From NCBI RefSeq assembly GCF_014522305.1, contig NZ_CP041982.1, positions 625,001 through 689,000 on the forward strand: a stretch of DNA of 64,000 nucleotides, in the 5' to 3' direction. The notes beneath the pieces were generated by a model that was not told the DNA's origin, did no database searches, and saw only the letters and a list, made by a program, of their open reading frames with translations. Source of the DNA: Lactobacillus sp. PV034 (GTDB lineage Bacteria; Bacillota; Bacilli; Lactobacillales; Lactobacillaceae). The position numbers and the translations under genes are program-made. Numbering within the stretch: position 1 is the first letter of the stretch; each line of letters opens with the position of its first letter. Below, piece after piece: positions 9,814 to 18,584 of this stretch.

Positions 9814-11754
9814 TTACCAGATCTTTACTCTTTGATCAGGATCAAGCCACATCCCATCAGTTTCCTTTACATCAAAAGTTTCAAAGAATTCATCTTGACA
9901 CTGGGCCGGAATATTAACTCTTGTTGGTTGAGGCGCATGCACATCGACCGCAATTTCTGTTTTAATTGCTTCTGGACGTTGTTTTTGAGCCCAAGAACGA
10001 GCATAATTTTCAAACAATTCCTTCATACTTCCGCCTTCTTGCTTATTCGCCTGAATTGCACAAGAAAGACCACCAAGATCAGCAATATTTTCAGCAACAA
10101 CTTGCTTACCATTAAGTTTACTTGGTCCATAGCTTAACCCATCATAAATATCAATGACTGCCTGTGTCCGTTTGTTAAATTCTTTAAAGTCTTCATCGGT
10201 CCACCAGTTCTTCATGTTTCCATGTTCATCAAACTTAGCACCATTATTATCAAAAGCATGAGAAATTTCATGAGCAATAGTTGCGCCAATTCCACCATAA
10301 TTAGTCCCACGAGATTGATTTAAATCATAAAATGGAGCTTGCAAAATTCCAGCTGGGAAAGTAATGTCATTTCTTTGTGGATCATAGCAGGCATTATTCA
10401 TATTCCCTGGCATGAGCCATACGGAACGATCAACTGGTTTAGTTAATTGAGCTAAATTATATTTTTCAACGACTTGGGCAATATTTTTTTCATTTTCATA
10501 TAGGTTCTTAGTTGGATCTACTTGAATTAAATCATATACTTCTTCTATTTTTTCAGGATAGCCAATTTTGAGTACTAAGGCACGTAACTTAACAATCGCT
10601 TTTTCTTTGGTTGCTTCAGATAACCAATTATTAGCCTGTATTCGTTCTTCATAGACCTTAATCATGCGTTGAATCATGTCGGTTACATCAGCTTTGGCTT
10701 CTTCGCCAAAATACTTCTTACCATAGTAAACCCCAAAAACTTCGCTAAAAGAACTATTTGCTAGATAGTAAGCATGACGCTTTTGTGGTGTTAATTCTGT
10801 TTGCCCACTAATAGCTTGTTGATAAGGGAACGCTGCTTCACGGAAACTTTGAGATAGGTAAGTTGCCACATTATTAATAAATTTTGTAATCATCCAGCCT
10901 TTAATTTCTTCAAAATTAGCAGGATTGATTAATTCTTCAGCATGATCCAAAAATCTAGGTTCTAGAACAATTACCTTCTCTGGCAGAACAGGTAAAATCT
11001 TACTTAAAAATTCTTTCATATCAAATGACTTAAATTTAGCCAAAAAGTCTTGTAAAGAATAAGGATTATAAGCTGCTGGATAATCTGCCCACTCTTCTGT
11101 TGACTTAACCACCTTAGCTAATTTTTGATCAAAGGCTAAAGCATCTTTGACATATTTAGCAGCTGCTGTTTCATCAACTCCAGCCATTGTTAACAAGTTA
11201 ATTGACTGCTTTTCCAAAATACCGAGTAGCTTTTTAGCATCGCCTTGTTGATAACTAGTAGTGTCAGGTAAGAAAGTAGCTGGACCACCAAACTCAAAAA
11301 CATGCTCCTGAGTATTCTTCATATCAGCCTCAACATCAAATGAAAACGGCAAGCTAGTTATTTCATTTAATGAACTTGCATTTTGATTAAATTGGTCAAA
11401 ATTAGCCAGGTCCATTAATTTTTTTAGGTCAGCCTTAATTGGTTCTGCTCCATCTTGATTACGTCGATCAAAATCAAGAGCAAGTTTATATAGATTCAAG
11501 CCCTTTTCTAAATCTTGAATCTTTGGCAACTCTTCTTTTCCCACAGCTAAATTATCAAGATCAGCCATCATTCTTTTTTCAATTCGCATATCAATTTCAG
11601 TATTCACACCAATTTCAGTTCGGTCAGCTGGAATTACTGCATCTTTTTGCCAAGCAGAATTAACCGCCAAGTAAAGATTATCTTGAGGTCGAGTAGTAGT
11701 ATTCAGTTCAGTTAAATCACCCGCACCGCCACGAATCGTAAAATTATTCTTCAT
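9814..11754 (-). CDS. pepO: M13-family endopeptidase PepO
   Basis: This neprilysin-like zinc endopeptidase has about 646 residues. The zinc motif HEISH (in ATIAHEISHAFDNNGAKFD, around residue 500) and the downstream glutamate motif ENIADLGGL are intact, as is the NxxY-like substrate motif region. There is no signal peptide, so it acts in the cytoplasm on oligopeptides taken up by Opp, as known for PepO of lactic acid bacteria. The ATG at 11752-11754 (MKNNFT) has GGTG upstream; an ATG four codons earlier is possible. It is followed at 4 bp by rsuA. Confidence 0.95.
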   Translation of the reverse strand: MKNNFTIRGGAGDLTELNTTTRPQDNLYLAVNSAWQKDAVIPADRTEIGVNTEIDMRIEKRMMADLDNLAVGKEELPKIQDLEKGLNLYKLALDFDRRNQDGAEPIKADLKKLMDLANFDQFNQNASSLNEITSLPFSFDVEADMKNTQEHVFEFGGPATFLPDTTSYQQGDAKKLLGILEKQSINLLTMAGVDETAAAKYVKDALAFDQKLAKVVKSTEEWADYPAAYNPYSLQDFLAKFKSFDMKEFLSKILPVLPEKVIVLEPRFLDHAEELINPANFEEIKGWMITKFINNVATYLSQSFREAAFPYQQAISGQTELTPQKRHAYYLANSSFSEVFGVYYGKKYFGEEAKADVTDMIQRMIKVYEERIQANNWLSEATKEKAIVKLRALVLKIGYPEKIEEVYDLIQVDPTKNLYENEKNIAQVVEKYNLAQLTKPVDRSVWLMPGNMNNACYDPQRNDITFPAGILQAPFYDLNQSRGTNYGGIGATIAHEISHAFDNNGAKFDEHGNMKNWWTDEDFKEFNKRTQAVIDIYDGLSYGPSKLNGKQVVAENIADLGGLSCAIQANKQEGGSMKELFENYARSWAQKQRPEAIKTEIAVDVHAPQPTRVNIPAQCQDEFFETFDVKETDGMWLDPDQRVKIW

Positions 11755-11766
11755 TATTATCACCAT

Positions 11767-11947
11767 TTATTATTAAATTAATTATTATCTTTCTAAGTTT
11801 ATTTTAAACTATAGCACATTATTTACAAAAATTGGCACGAAGTAAATTAAACTTAAACTATTATAGGCAATCTAAAGAGTAGTAATCAGCAATTAAGATC
11901 AATTATAGACAAAAGCTCCATCATTGATGGAACCATTCTTCGATAGT
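11767..11947. other. Intergenic region between pepO and the toxin island
   Basis: It holds the pepO upstream region and, at about 11914-11928, a short CCATCA/TGATGG stem followed on the minus strand by GCTTTTG. That stem is a weak candidate terminator for the toxin island. I see no gene here. Confidence 0.4.
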
Positions 11948-12562
11948 TTATTCGTCTAAAAAATCCCCTGCTTTTATCTCCTTCACATATTCTTTCCAAT
12001 TCTTTTCATACTCTTTGGCCGTTATATGAGGATAGGAATATTTGGCTATTGTTTCCCATTTATTTGTTTCTCTATCTATTAGTTGAACTTTTACTGGTAA
12101 ACAATCATGATTGTAAAATATTTTTACTTTATATCCTTTAAATCCATCATCATGCCAGACATCAACTATCTTTTTTTGTTCAGGCCTATTTTTTACATTT
12201 TTTACTATTACATAGTTAGATTTTTTTACTTCACTAGTTGTGATTCGATCTTCCAGTATCGGATATAAAAAATATAAGTTTCTAAAATAGTTAAAACTCA
12301 ACTTATTATCTCTAACTTTGCCGTCATAAGTATAAAGTAGACTATCTTTAACCACCCATTTGTACCCATACCACTGCTTTGTCGATAAATTCATATCTAG
12401 ACTTATGCCGGATGATGGCAAATAAATTCGAACATAATTAGCCTTATCAATCTTTTCTTTAATTATTGCTTGGTTATTTGTACAGCCAGTAATAGTTCCT
12501 ATAAAAATAAACGAAAATAATATATAAATAAACTTAATTTTTTTCATTTTAGTATTTTTCAT
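11948..12562 (-). CDS. Putative immunity lipoprotein 4 of the LXG island
   Basis: The 204 aa protein has a signal peptide with a lipobox (about residues 10-27, ending TITGC), so it should be a lipoprotein on the outer face of the membrane. It is a paralog of the three proteins encoded at 13335, 14743 and 15350; all share a C-terminal block with YSYP-hITxKxYEKNWKxYVKExKxGxFLDE and a central VKIFYNHDCLPVKVQLID. The start overlaps the end of orphan toxin tip 1 by 14 bp. Pairing with toxin tips and the surface location suggest immunity to the LXG toxin. This is inferred from context; I cannot name the family with certainty. Confidence 0.65.
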   Translation of the reverse strand: MKNTKMKKIKFIYILFSFIFIGTITGCTNNQAIIKEKIDKANYVRIYLPSSGISLDMNLSTKQWYGYKWVVKDSLLYTYDGKVRDNKLSFNYFRNLYFLYPILEDRITTSEVKKSNYVIVKNVKNRPEQKKIVDVWHDDGFKGYKVKIFYNHDCLPVKVQLIDRETNKWETIAKYSYPHITAKEYEKNWKEYVKEIKAGDFLDE

Positions 12563-13316
12563 TCTCTTTTATATATTCGTTAAATCCCGAAAATGCTCTT
12601 GCACCATGACTATCTTTCACCCATTTAACATATCCCTTATATTTCTTTGGCTTCTCTCTATCCGGTATCTTATTCCAGGCTTTCACATCTTTCTCTCCAC
12701 CTGCTCCAACAATATTGACATAATTCCCACTCTTTTTCTTATCATCTACATCTCTTTCAGAAACATACTTGTGAGTTGCCACATCTCTAAGAACTGGATC
12801 CTGTGGATGATGTATATCAAGCTTATTATGCGTACTATCATATTCAGCTGAGAGTTCATATTTTCCTTTTGGTACCCCATAGTTAAATGATTCAGTATTC
12901 GCTATTTGATACAATTCTTTCTCTGTATAATCTGCTGGATTCGGATCTATTTTTCCATTATGCATGTGTTTATCATAGGCGTTCCATTCACTTACAGTTT
13001 GTCCAGTTTGAATATTGAAAATAAATTCGATCATTCGTGCATCATTATTTTTATCTTTTTTACTATCTTGTGTGAGTTGCACTTTCATATTCTCAGTATA
13101 CTTATATTGCCCTTTCAAAGTTCGATTATGATAATTCACTCCAGTCTGGTAATCCGCCTTAAGGTTATTATCTTTTAAGGATTGCAAGAAGCGTTGATAA
13201 TCACTCGCATTCCTCGGTAAATTGTGTTGCTTACCATCATAATTTCTAATATATTGAATATAAGTACGATCAAGATAGGATCTAAATAAGTGGAGGACTT
13301 TGCCTTCAAGCTTAAT
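12549..13316 (-). pseudogene. Orphan LXG toxin tip 1 (no start codon)
   Basis: An open frame of about 255 codons is homologous to the last 250 residues of the LXG toxin at 15936-17840. Homology starts abruptly at KVLHLFRSYLDRTYIQ, the end of the conserved LXG body, and runs to the stop. An in-frame TAA lies just upstream, and there is no ATG or GTG with a ribosome site; the first possible start is a TTG well inside the domain. The tip is somewhat diverged from the expressed toxin (VTQDSKKDKNN, WVKDSHGARAF) but has no internal stop. It is best read as a silent toxin tip kept for recombination, with its immunity gene just downstream. A decaying duplicate is the alternative. Confidence 0.75.
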
Positions 13317-13334
13317 TTAAATATTTAACTGCAT

Positions 13335-13934
13335 CTATTCATCCAAAAAGTCCCCTGCTTTTATTTTCTTCACATATTCTTTCCAATTTTTTTCATACTG
13401 CTTAGCCGTTATACGAGGATAAGAATACTTTGCAATTGTTTTCCATTTATTTGTCTCTCTATCTATTAACTGAACTTTTACTGGCAAGCAGTCATGATTA
13501 TAAAATATTTTTACTCTATATCCTTTAAAGCCATAGTCATGTAGAAAATCCATTAATTTTTTTTGTTCTGAATTATTTTTTACATTTTTTACTATTACAT
13601 AATCTGATCTTTTCACTTCACCTACGGTAGTTTTATCCGCAATTAATGGGTACAATAGATTTATTTTTTTCGTATAATTAAAGCCTAACAATTTATCCTG
13701 ATAATTATCATCGTAATCATAGACTGTATTATTCTTCACCCCTTGACTATCTCCATATAGTTTTTTAGCAGCCAAATTAAAGTAAAGTTTTACCCCTGAT
13801 TTTTGCAAATGCAATGTTACAATATTTGCCTTTTTTATATTTTCATTAATTGTTTCTTGGGTATTTACACAACCAGCAACACTCTCGATTAGAAAAAGGA
13901 CAAACATGGCAAAAATAATTTTTACATTTTTCAT
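13335..13934 (-). CDS. Putative immunity lipoprotein 3 of the LXG island
   Basis: The 199 aa paralog of the other island lipoproteins has a signal peptide with lipobox-like end LIESVAGC and the conserved C-terminal YSYPRITAKQYEKNW block. The N-terminal half differs most from its paralogs (KKLYGDSQGVKNNTVYDYDDNYQD), the part most likely to define toxin specificity. It starts directly behind the stop of orphan tip 2 (13936). Context makes it the cognate immunity protein of that tip, but this is an inference. Confidence 0.65.
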   Translation of the reverse strand: MKNVKIIFAMFVLFLIESVAGCVNTQETINENIKKANIVTLHLQKSGVKLYFNLAAKKLYGDSQGVKNNTVYDYDDNYQDKLLGFNYTKKINLLYPLIADKTTVGEVKRSDYVIVKNVKNNSEQKKLMDFLHDYGFKGYRVKIFYNHDCLPVKVQLIDRETNKWKTIAKYSYPRITAKQYEKNWKEYVKKIKAGDFLDE

Positions 13935-13935
13935 C

Positions 13936-14667
13936 TTACTTTTTTTCTCCTTTCACATACTCGTAAAATCCCGCAAATTGATTATCTCTTTTATTATTCT
14001 TCACCCATTTAACATATCCCTTATATTTCTTCGGCTTCTCTCTATCCGGTATCTTATTCCAAGCTTCTACATCCTTCTCTCCGCCTGCTCCAACAATATT
14101 GACATAATTTCCACTCTTTTTCTTATCATCTACATCTCTTTCAGAAACATACTTATTAGTCGCTGCATCTCTAAGAGCTGGATCCTGCGGATGATTAATA
14201 TCAAGTGCATTATGTGTACTATCATATTCAGCTGAGAGTTCATATTTTCCTTTTGGTACCCCATAGTTAAATGATTCTGTATTTGCTATTTGATACAATT
14301 CTTTATCAGTATAATCCGCTGGATTTGAATCTATTTTTCCATTATGCATGTGCTTATCATAGGCGTTCCATTCACTCACAATTTGTCCAGTTTGAATATT
14401 AAAAATGTACTCAATCATTCGCGCATCATTATTTTTTTCTTTTTTACTGTCCCTTTTGAGTTGCACTTTCATGTTGTCAGTATACTTAAATTGCCCTTTC
14501 AAAGTACGGTTATGATAATTTGCTCCTGTTTGGTAATCCGCCTCAAGATGGTTATCTTTTAGGAATTGCAAGAGTCTTTGATAATCGGTCGCATTCTTTG
14601 GTAAATTGTGCTGCTTACCATCATAATTTCTAATATATTGAATATAAGTACGATCAAGATAAGCTAT
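13936..14667 (-). pseudogene. Orphan LXG toxin tip 2 (no start codon)
   Basis: A second open frame (about 243 codons) matches the LXG toxin tip, entering at AYLDRTYIQYIRNYDG, with an in-frame TAA immediately upstream and no usable start. Over 14440-14620 its DNA is almost identical to 16440-16620 in the expressed toxin (I count only two or three differences over about 170 bp), whereas the C-terminal end differs (KNNKRDNQFAGFYEYVKGEKK). This mosaic of near-identity and divergence suggests gene conversion between expressed and silent tips. The next gene downstream is its paired lipoprotein. Confidence 0.75.
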
Positions 14668-14742
14668 TTATTCTCCAAACTTAATTTAAATATTCACCTC
14701 TACTTCAAACTATTAATAATCAACATCCAATCACATAGCTTC

Positions 14743-15339
14743 CTAATCAATGTATTCCCCATCTTTTATTTCTTTTACATGATTCTTCCAGTTTCTTTCA
14801 TATTTTTTTTGAGTTAAATTAGGGTAAGAATACTTAACAATTGTTTTCCATTTATTAGTGTCAGCATCAAGCATTTGTACTTTTATTGGTAAGCAAGCAT
14901 GATTGTAAAAAACTTTCATTTTATTACCTTTATGCCCATTATCATGCCAAATATCAATTATTTCTTTTTGGTTAGAATTATTTCTTACCTCTTTAACTAT
15001 CAGATAGTTAGATTTTCTTACTTTGCTGATTGTTGTTTTATCCGCAACAATTGGATATAAAAGATTTATCTTTTTAAAATAGTTAAAACTTAACCAATCT
15101 GCTCTAAAATTTCCATTATAAGTATATGCAATATCATCTTTAACTGCCCATTTATATCCATACCATTGTTTTGTGGATAAATTCATATCTAGACTTATCC
15201 CAGATGACGGTAAATAAACTCGAACATAATTAGCTTGATCAATCCTTTGTTTAACTGTCGCGTGTTCATTCGAACAACCAATTAAAGTTCCTACAAAAAC
15301 ACATAAAAACAATATATGAATAACTCTTACTTTTTTCAT
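14743..15339 (-). CDS. Putative immunity lipoprotein 2 of the LXG island
   Basis: The 198 aa protein has a signal peptide with lipobox LIGCSN and the family block ending RNWKNHVKEIKDGEYID. Its N-terminal half is close to that of immunity protein 4 (VRVYLPSSGISLDMNLSTK is shared nearly exactly) and not to its direct neighbour. It lies 10 bp behind immunity gene 1, with no toxin tip between them, so the expressed toxin is followed by two different immunity genes. This fits protection against a toxin variant that was lost from the locus. Confidence 0.65.
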   Translation of the reverse strand: MKKVRVIHILFLCVFVGTLIGCSNEHATVKQRIDQANYVRVYLPSSGISLDMNLSTKQWYGYKWAVKDDIAYTYNGNFRADWLSFNYFKKINLLYPIVADKTTISKVRKSNYLIVKEVRNNSNQKEIIDIWHDNGHKGNKMKVFYNHACLPIKVQMLDADTNKWKTIVKYSYPNLTQKKYERNWKNHVKEIKDGEYID

Positions 15340-15349
15340 TTATTCTTTA

Positions 15350-15931
15350 CTAATCCAAAAAGTATCCCTCTTTTACTTCTTTCACATAATTTTTCCAATT
15401 CTTTTCATACTGCTTAGCCGTTATACGAGGATAGGAATATTTCACACTCGTTTTCCACTTATTTGTCTGTTTATCTATTAGCTGAGCTTTTATTGGTAAA
15501 CAATCATGATTATAAAATATTTTCACTTTATATCCTTTAAACCCATCACCATGTGAGATATTAATTATTTTTCTTTGTTTAGAATTGTTTTTGACATCCT
15601 TCACTATCACATAATTTGATTTTTTTACTTCCCCAACCGTAGTTTTGTCTGCAATTATTGGATATAGTAAATAAATATCTTTATAATAATTAAATCCACT
15701 GGTCGTTGTTGAATACGTACCTTCGTATGTATAGTTCATATCTTCTCTTATTGCATGACCATTACCATACCAGCGTTTACTACTCAAATCCATATGTAAT
15801 GTTGGGGGTAAATCTATTGTTACATAACTGGCCTTATCAATTTTCTCTTTAATTGTTGTGTGATTATCCGTACAACCAGTTAAAATTCCTACCAAAAAGC
15901 ATAAAAATAATGTATAAATAATTTTTTTCAT
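15350..15931 (-). CDS. Putative immunity lipoprotein 1, cognate to the LXG toxin
   Basis: The 193 aa protein lies 4 bp downstream of the complete LXG toxin, the classical position of a cognate immunity gene. It has a signal peptide with lipobox ILTGCTD and the shared C-terminal block (YSYPRITAKQYEKNWKNYV). Lipoprotein topology means it guards the outer face of the membrane, which implies the toxin acts outside the cytoplasm, as known for TelC and its immunity protein TipC in Streptococcus. That comparison is by analogy only. Confidence 0.7.
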   Translation of the reverse strand: MKKIIYTLFLCFLVGILTGCTDNHTTIKEKIDKASYVTIDLPPTLHMDLSSKRWYGNGHAIREDMNYTYEGTYSTTTSGFNYYKDIYLLYPIIADKTTVGEVKKSNYVIVKDVKNNSKQRKIINISHGDGFKGYKVKIFYNHDCLPIKAQLIDKQTNKWKTSVKYSYPRITAKQYEKNWKNYVKEVKEGYFLD

Positions 15932-15935
15932 CTCA

Positions 15936-17840
15936 TTATTCGTTCTCTTTCATATATTCATTAAATCCAATAAATTGTCTTTTATCAGTTTTTTCTTTCA
16001 CCCATTTAACATATCCCTTATATTTCTTTGGCTTCTCTCTATCCGGTATCTTATTCCAGGCTTTCACATCTTTCTCTCCGCCTGCTCCAACAATATTGAC
16101 ATAATTCCCACTTTTTTTCTTATCTCCTATATCTCTTTCAGAAACATACTTGTGAGTTGCTGCATCTCTAAGAGCTGGATCCTTTGGATGGTCTATATCA
16201 AGCGTATTATGTGTTTCTTTATACTGTCTCGACAACTTCTTATGACTTCCTTTTGGTATCCCATAGTTAAATGATTCTGTATTTGCTATTTGATACAATT
16301 CTTTCTCAGTATAATCTGCTGGATTTGAATCTATTTTCCCATCTTTTAGCCTATGTTTGTCATAGGCATTCCATTCACTTACCAATTGTCCAGTTTTGAT
16401 ATTGAAAATATACTCGATCATGCGCGCATCATTATTTTTTTCTTTTTTACTGTCCCTTTTGAGTTGCACTTTCATGTTGTCAGTATACTTAAATTGCCCT
16501 TTCAAAGTACGGTTATGATAATTTGCTCCGGTTTGGTAATCTGCCTCAAGATGGTTATCTTTTAGGAATTGCAAGAGTCTTTGATAATCGGTCGCATTCT
16601 TTGGTAAATTGTGAAGCTCACCATCATATTCCCTAATGAACTGAATATAGGTACGATCAAGATAGGATCTGAACAAGTGTAGGACTTCGCCTAATGGCGT
16701 AGCTCCTACTTTTAAATCATCTTTACAATCAAGGCCATTTGTTTTTTCACCATAAGCATCAATTACGGTTTGCCGAAAAACAGGGAAGAACTTACTTAAT
16801 GGATTAATCGATCCTTGCAAATGATATTTTGCGTTACCATTAGCATTTAATTGTAAGAAGTGATATTGATTGTCACCATCCTCTTCAACCTCACTTCCTA
16901 ATTGATCCTGCATTAATTTTAATTTATGCATCTGATCTAACTTTGAGGCTTCAAAAACATCCGTATAAAGATCAGACCCTACTAGATGAAGTTCATTCCA
17001 GTAACCACTGATAGTCTGAGTCAATGAAAGATAAGAATTTTTGGCATCATCCACCGTATACTTGATGATATGTTTTAAATACGCATTGACTGCGGCTGGA
17101 TCCCACCATTCACCTGCTCCGGCCATTTCTTTTACTTGCTGTGTCAACTGCTGCTTTAATAGGTCTATTTCCTGCTCGGATTTTCCTCTGGCAATTAAGG
17201 CTACTACAATACCCACTTCAAATTGGTATAGTTTGTCAGATTCGTCACCCTGTATTTTGTGGTCTAGAATCTGTTCAAAGTTTACTTTATCAAACAAGAT
17301 GCCTGTTAATTTACCAGTAAGCATACGTAGTTCGCTGCTTACCCTGGTAAATAAATTGGCTGTATTGTGGTTAAATTCTCGCAAGTCTCTTAGCATCTTC
17401 TGATACTCATGTAATTGAACCTCAGCACTTTGAAAAAATGAATCTAAAAGTCCACTTACTCCCACCTTATCTAAAGCTGTTTGGAGTTCATGCATTCTAT
17501 CTATTTTTGACCTGGTACGAGCAATTAAAGATTCAAGTCGGTCTTCATCTAAATATCCCCAATGATTAACTGAACTATCTTCCTGAATATAAATATTTAA
17601 GTTCCTTTGCATTTGTTCAGCTACATTTTCTAACTGATTAATCAGTGGTGTAACTTCATTTTCTAGGACAAACTTTCCAGCTTCATAAGCTAGTCCCTCC
17701 ATCCCAGACCTACCGACCCTATTAACTAAGTTATTCTTGGCCGCTTTTAATTTACTTACTACTTCTTTTACTTCTCTAATATTGTGACGGGTAGTCTCAA
17801 TTAAATTTTCAGACTCACTGCTTACATAAATTAATCCCAT
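15936..17840 (-). CDS. LXG-domain toxin, candidate type VIIb effector
   Basis: The 634 aa protein begins with a helical LXG-type domain (about 1-220, with the GLAYEAGKFVLENEVTPL region), continues through a helical middle and ends in a toxin tip of about 210 residues (from about 420). There is no signal peptide; LXG proteins leave by the type VII (Esx/EssC) system. The tip contains NYHNRTLKGQF, DARMIEYIFNIKTG, NPADYTEKELYQIANTESFNYG and DHPKDPALRDAA; I do not recognise its catalytic family (a DUF3114-type domain is one guess). Two small helical genes upstream and lipoprotein genes downstream support an export-toxin-immunity operon. No EssC or other secretion gene is in this window. Confidence 0.82.
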   Translation of the reverse strand: MGLIYVSSESENLIETTRHNIREVKEVVSKLKAAKNNLVNRVGRSGMEGLAYEAGKFVLENEVTPLINQLENVAEQMQRNLNIYIQEDSSVNHWGYLDEDRLESLIARTRSKIDRMHELQTALDKVGVSGLLDSFFQSAEVQLHEYQKMLRDLREFNHNTANLFTRVSSELRMLTGKLTGILFDKVNFEQILDHKIQGDESDKLYQFEVGIVVALIARGKSEQEIDLLKQQLTQQVKEMAGAGEWWDPAAVNAYLKHIIKYTVDDAKNSYLSLTQTISGYWNELHLVGSDLYTDVFEASKLDQMHKLKLMQDQLGSEVEEDGDNQYHFLQLNANGNAKYHLQGSINPLSKFFPVFRQTVIDAYGEKTNGLDCKDDLKVGATPLGEVLHLFRSYLDRTYIQFIREYDGELHNLPKNATDYQRLLQFLKDNHLEADYQTGANYHNRTLKGQFKYTDNMKVQLKRDSKKEKNNDARMIEYIFNIKTGQLVSEWNAYDKHRLKDGKIDSNPADYTEKELYQIANTESFNYGIPKGSHKKLSRQYKETHNTLDIDHPKDPALRDAATHKYVSERDIGDKKKSGNYVNIVGAGGEKDVKAWNKIPDREKPKKYKGYVKWVKEKTDKRQFIGFNEYMKENE

Positions 17841-17855
17841 AGATTTATTCCAACT

Positions 17856-18155
17856 TTACCTTTCATCTATCCTATCTTGCAGCTGGTGCTTTTGCTTGCG
17901 ATAATCCTCCTCAAGCTGGTCAAGTTCTTGCATACATCTTTGTTTTAATTTTCTTTGGTTATCTTGGACTTGCTCATAAATTAATCCCATCGTCTGGTTG
18001 CCTGCTTGAGCCATTAGCCCTACTGCTTCTAATATTTGTCGATCGTAGCTTTGAAGCTCTACAGCTGCACGATCAATCACTTCAATCGCCTTGTTCTTTT
18101 GCTGGTACAATTCACTAAGTTCTTCTTCTAATTTTCTTCGTTCTTCTGGCTTCAT
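17856..18155 (-). CDS. Small helical LXG partner protein (Lap1/DUF3958-like or DUF5082-like)
   Basis: The 99 aa, almost wholly helical and charged protein predicts as a long coiled-coil hairpin (EERRKLEEELSELYQQKNKA and QDNQRKLKQRCMQELDQLEE). Small WXG100-like proteins of this kind precede LXG genes and bind the LXG domain to bring it to the type VII machinery. It sits 15 bp before the LXG gene, and its ATG overlaps the preceding stop codon by one base. Function is inferred from position, size and helical profile. Confidence 0.7.
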   Translation of the reverse strand: MKPEERRKLEEELSELYQQKNKAIEVIDRAAVELQSYDRQILEAVGLMAQAGNQTMGLIYEQVQDNQRKLKQRCMQELDQLEEDYRKQKHQLQDRIDER

Positions 18156-18412
18156 TACATCTCAAACTTTCCTTTATCTTGCCCATCTTCATTTTGTTTC
18201 TTGGCATCAACCTTTTTAAATTGTTCAGTAAATTCTTGCACACCTTTAACTAGCTGCTTCGCATACTTAATTACATCTTTATCAACTAACTGACATTCAA
18301 TCATTCCGCGACAATTTGATCTTCCTAGTTCAACTTGCTTTCCCTTTACTTCAATATCTTGAAAATTCTTAACAACACTATTAACAATTTCTGAATCAGA
18401 TGAAATTTTCAT
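18155..18412 (-). CDS. Small helical LXG partner protein (Lap2/DUF3130-like)
   Basis: The 85 aa protein, first gene of the toxin operon, begins MKISSDSEIVNSVVKNF and ends in a charged tail (AKKQNEDGQDKGKFEM). Size, helical profile and position match the second targeting partner of LXG toxins (DUF3130/Lap2 type, related to WXG100 proteins). It has a well placed AAGGAGGAGTAAG upstream. Together with the next gene it should form the export signal complex on the LXG helix bundle. Inferred, not proven. Confidence 0.68.
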   Translation of the reverse strand: MKISSDSEIVNSVVKNFQDIEVKGKQVELGRSNCRGMIECQLVDKDVIKYAKQLVKGVQEFTEQFKKVDAKKQNEDGQDKGKFEM

Positions 18413-18520
18413 CTTACTCCTCCTTAATAATTATTATCCTAATTTTATCAAAGCCTGCTTACTCATAAAAATAAGCTCTTTATGCCCAATTCATTAGTTT
18501 TTCCTTTTAATTTTGCTCAA

Positions 18521-18565
18521 ACAAAAAAGCTAGAAACCACTAATGTGATTTCTAGCTTTTTAAAT
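18521..18565 (-). terminator. Terminator after gtfA
   Basis: AAAAAGCTAGAAA pairs with TTTCTAGCTTTTT in a long stem with T runs on both sides. It ends the MFS-gtfA transcript and separates it from the toxin operon. Confidence 0.85.
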
Positions 18566-18584
18566 TATAAATAGACTATCTAGA

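Noticed and set aside
12606..14235. Plus-strand frames opposite the toxin tips
   Set aside because: They mirror the conserved toxin tips in all copies, have no ribosome sites and show no protein-like conservation of their own.
11948..18412. Prophage or integrative element instead of a toxin island
   Set aside because: No integrase, capsid, att-like repeat or tRNA end is present; all genes fit LXG partner, toxin or immunity roles.
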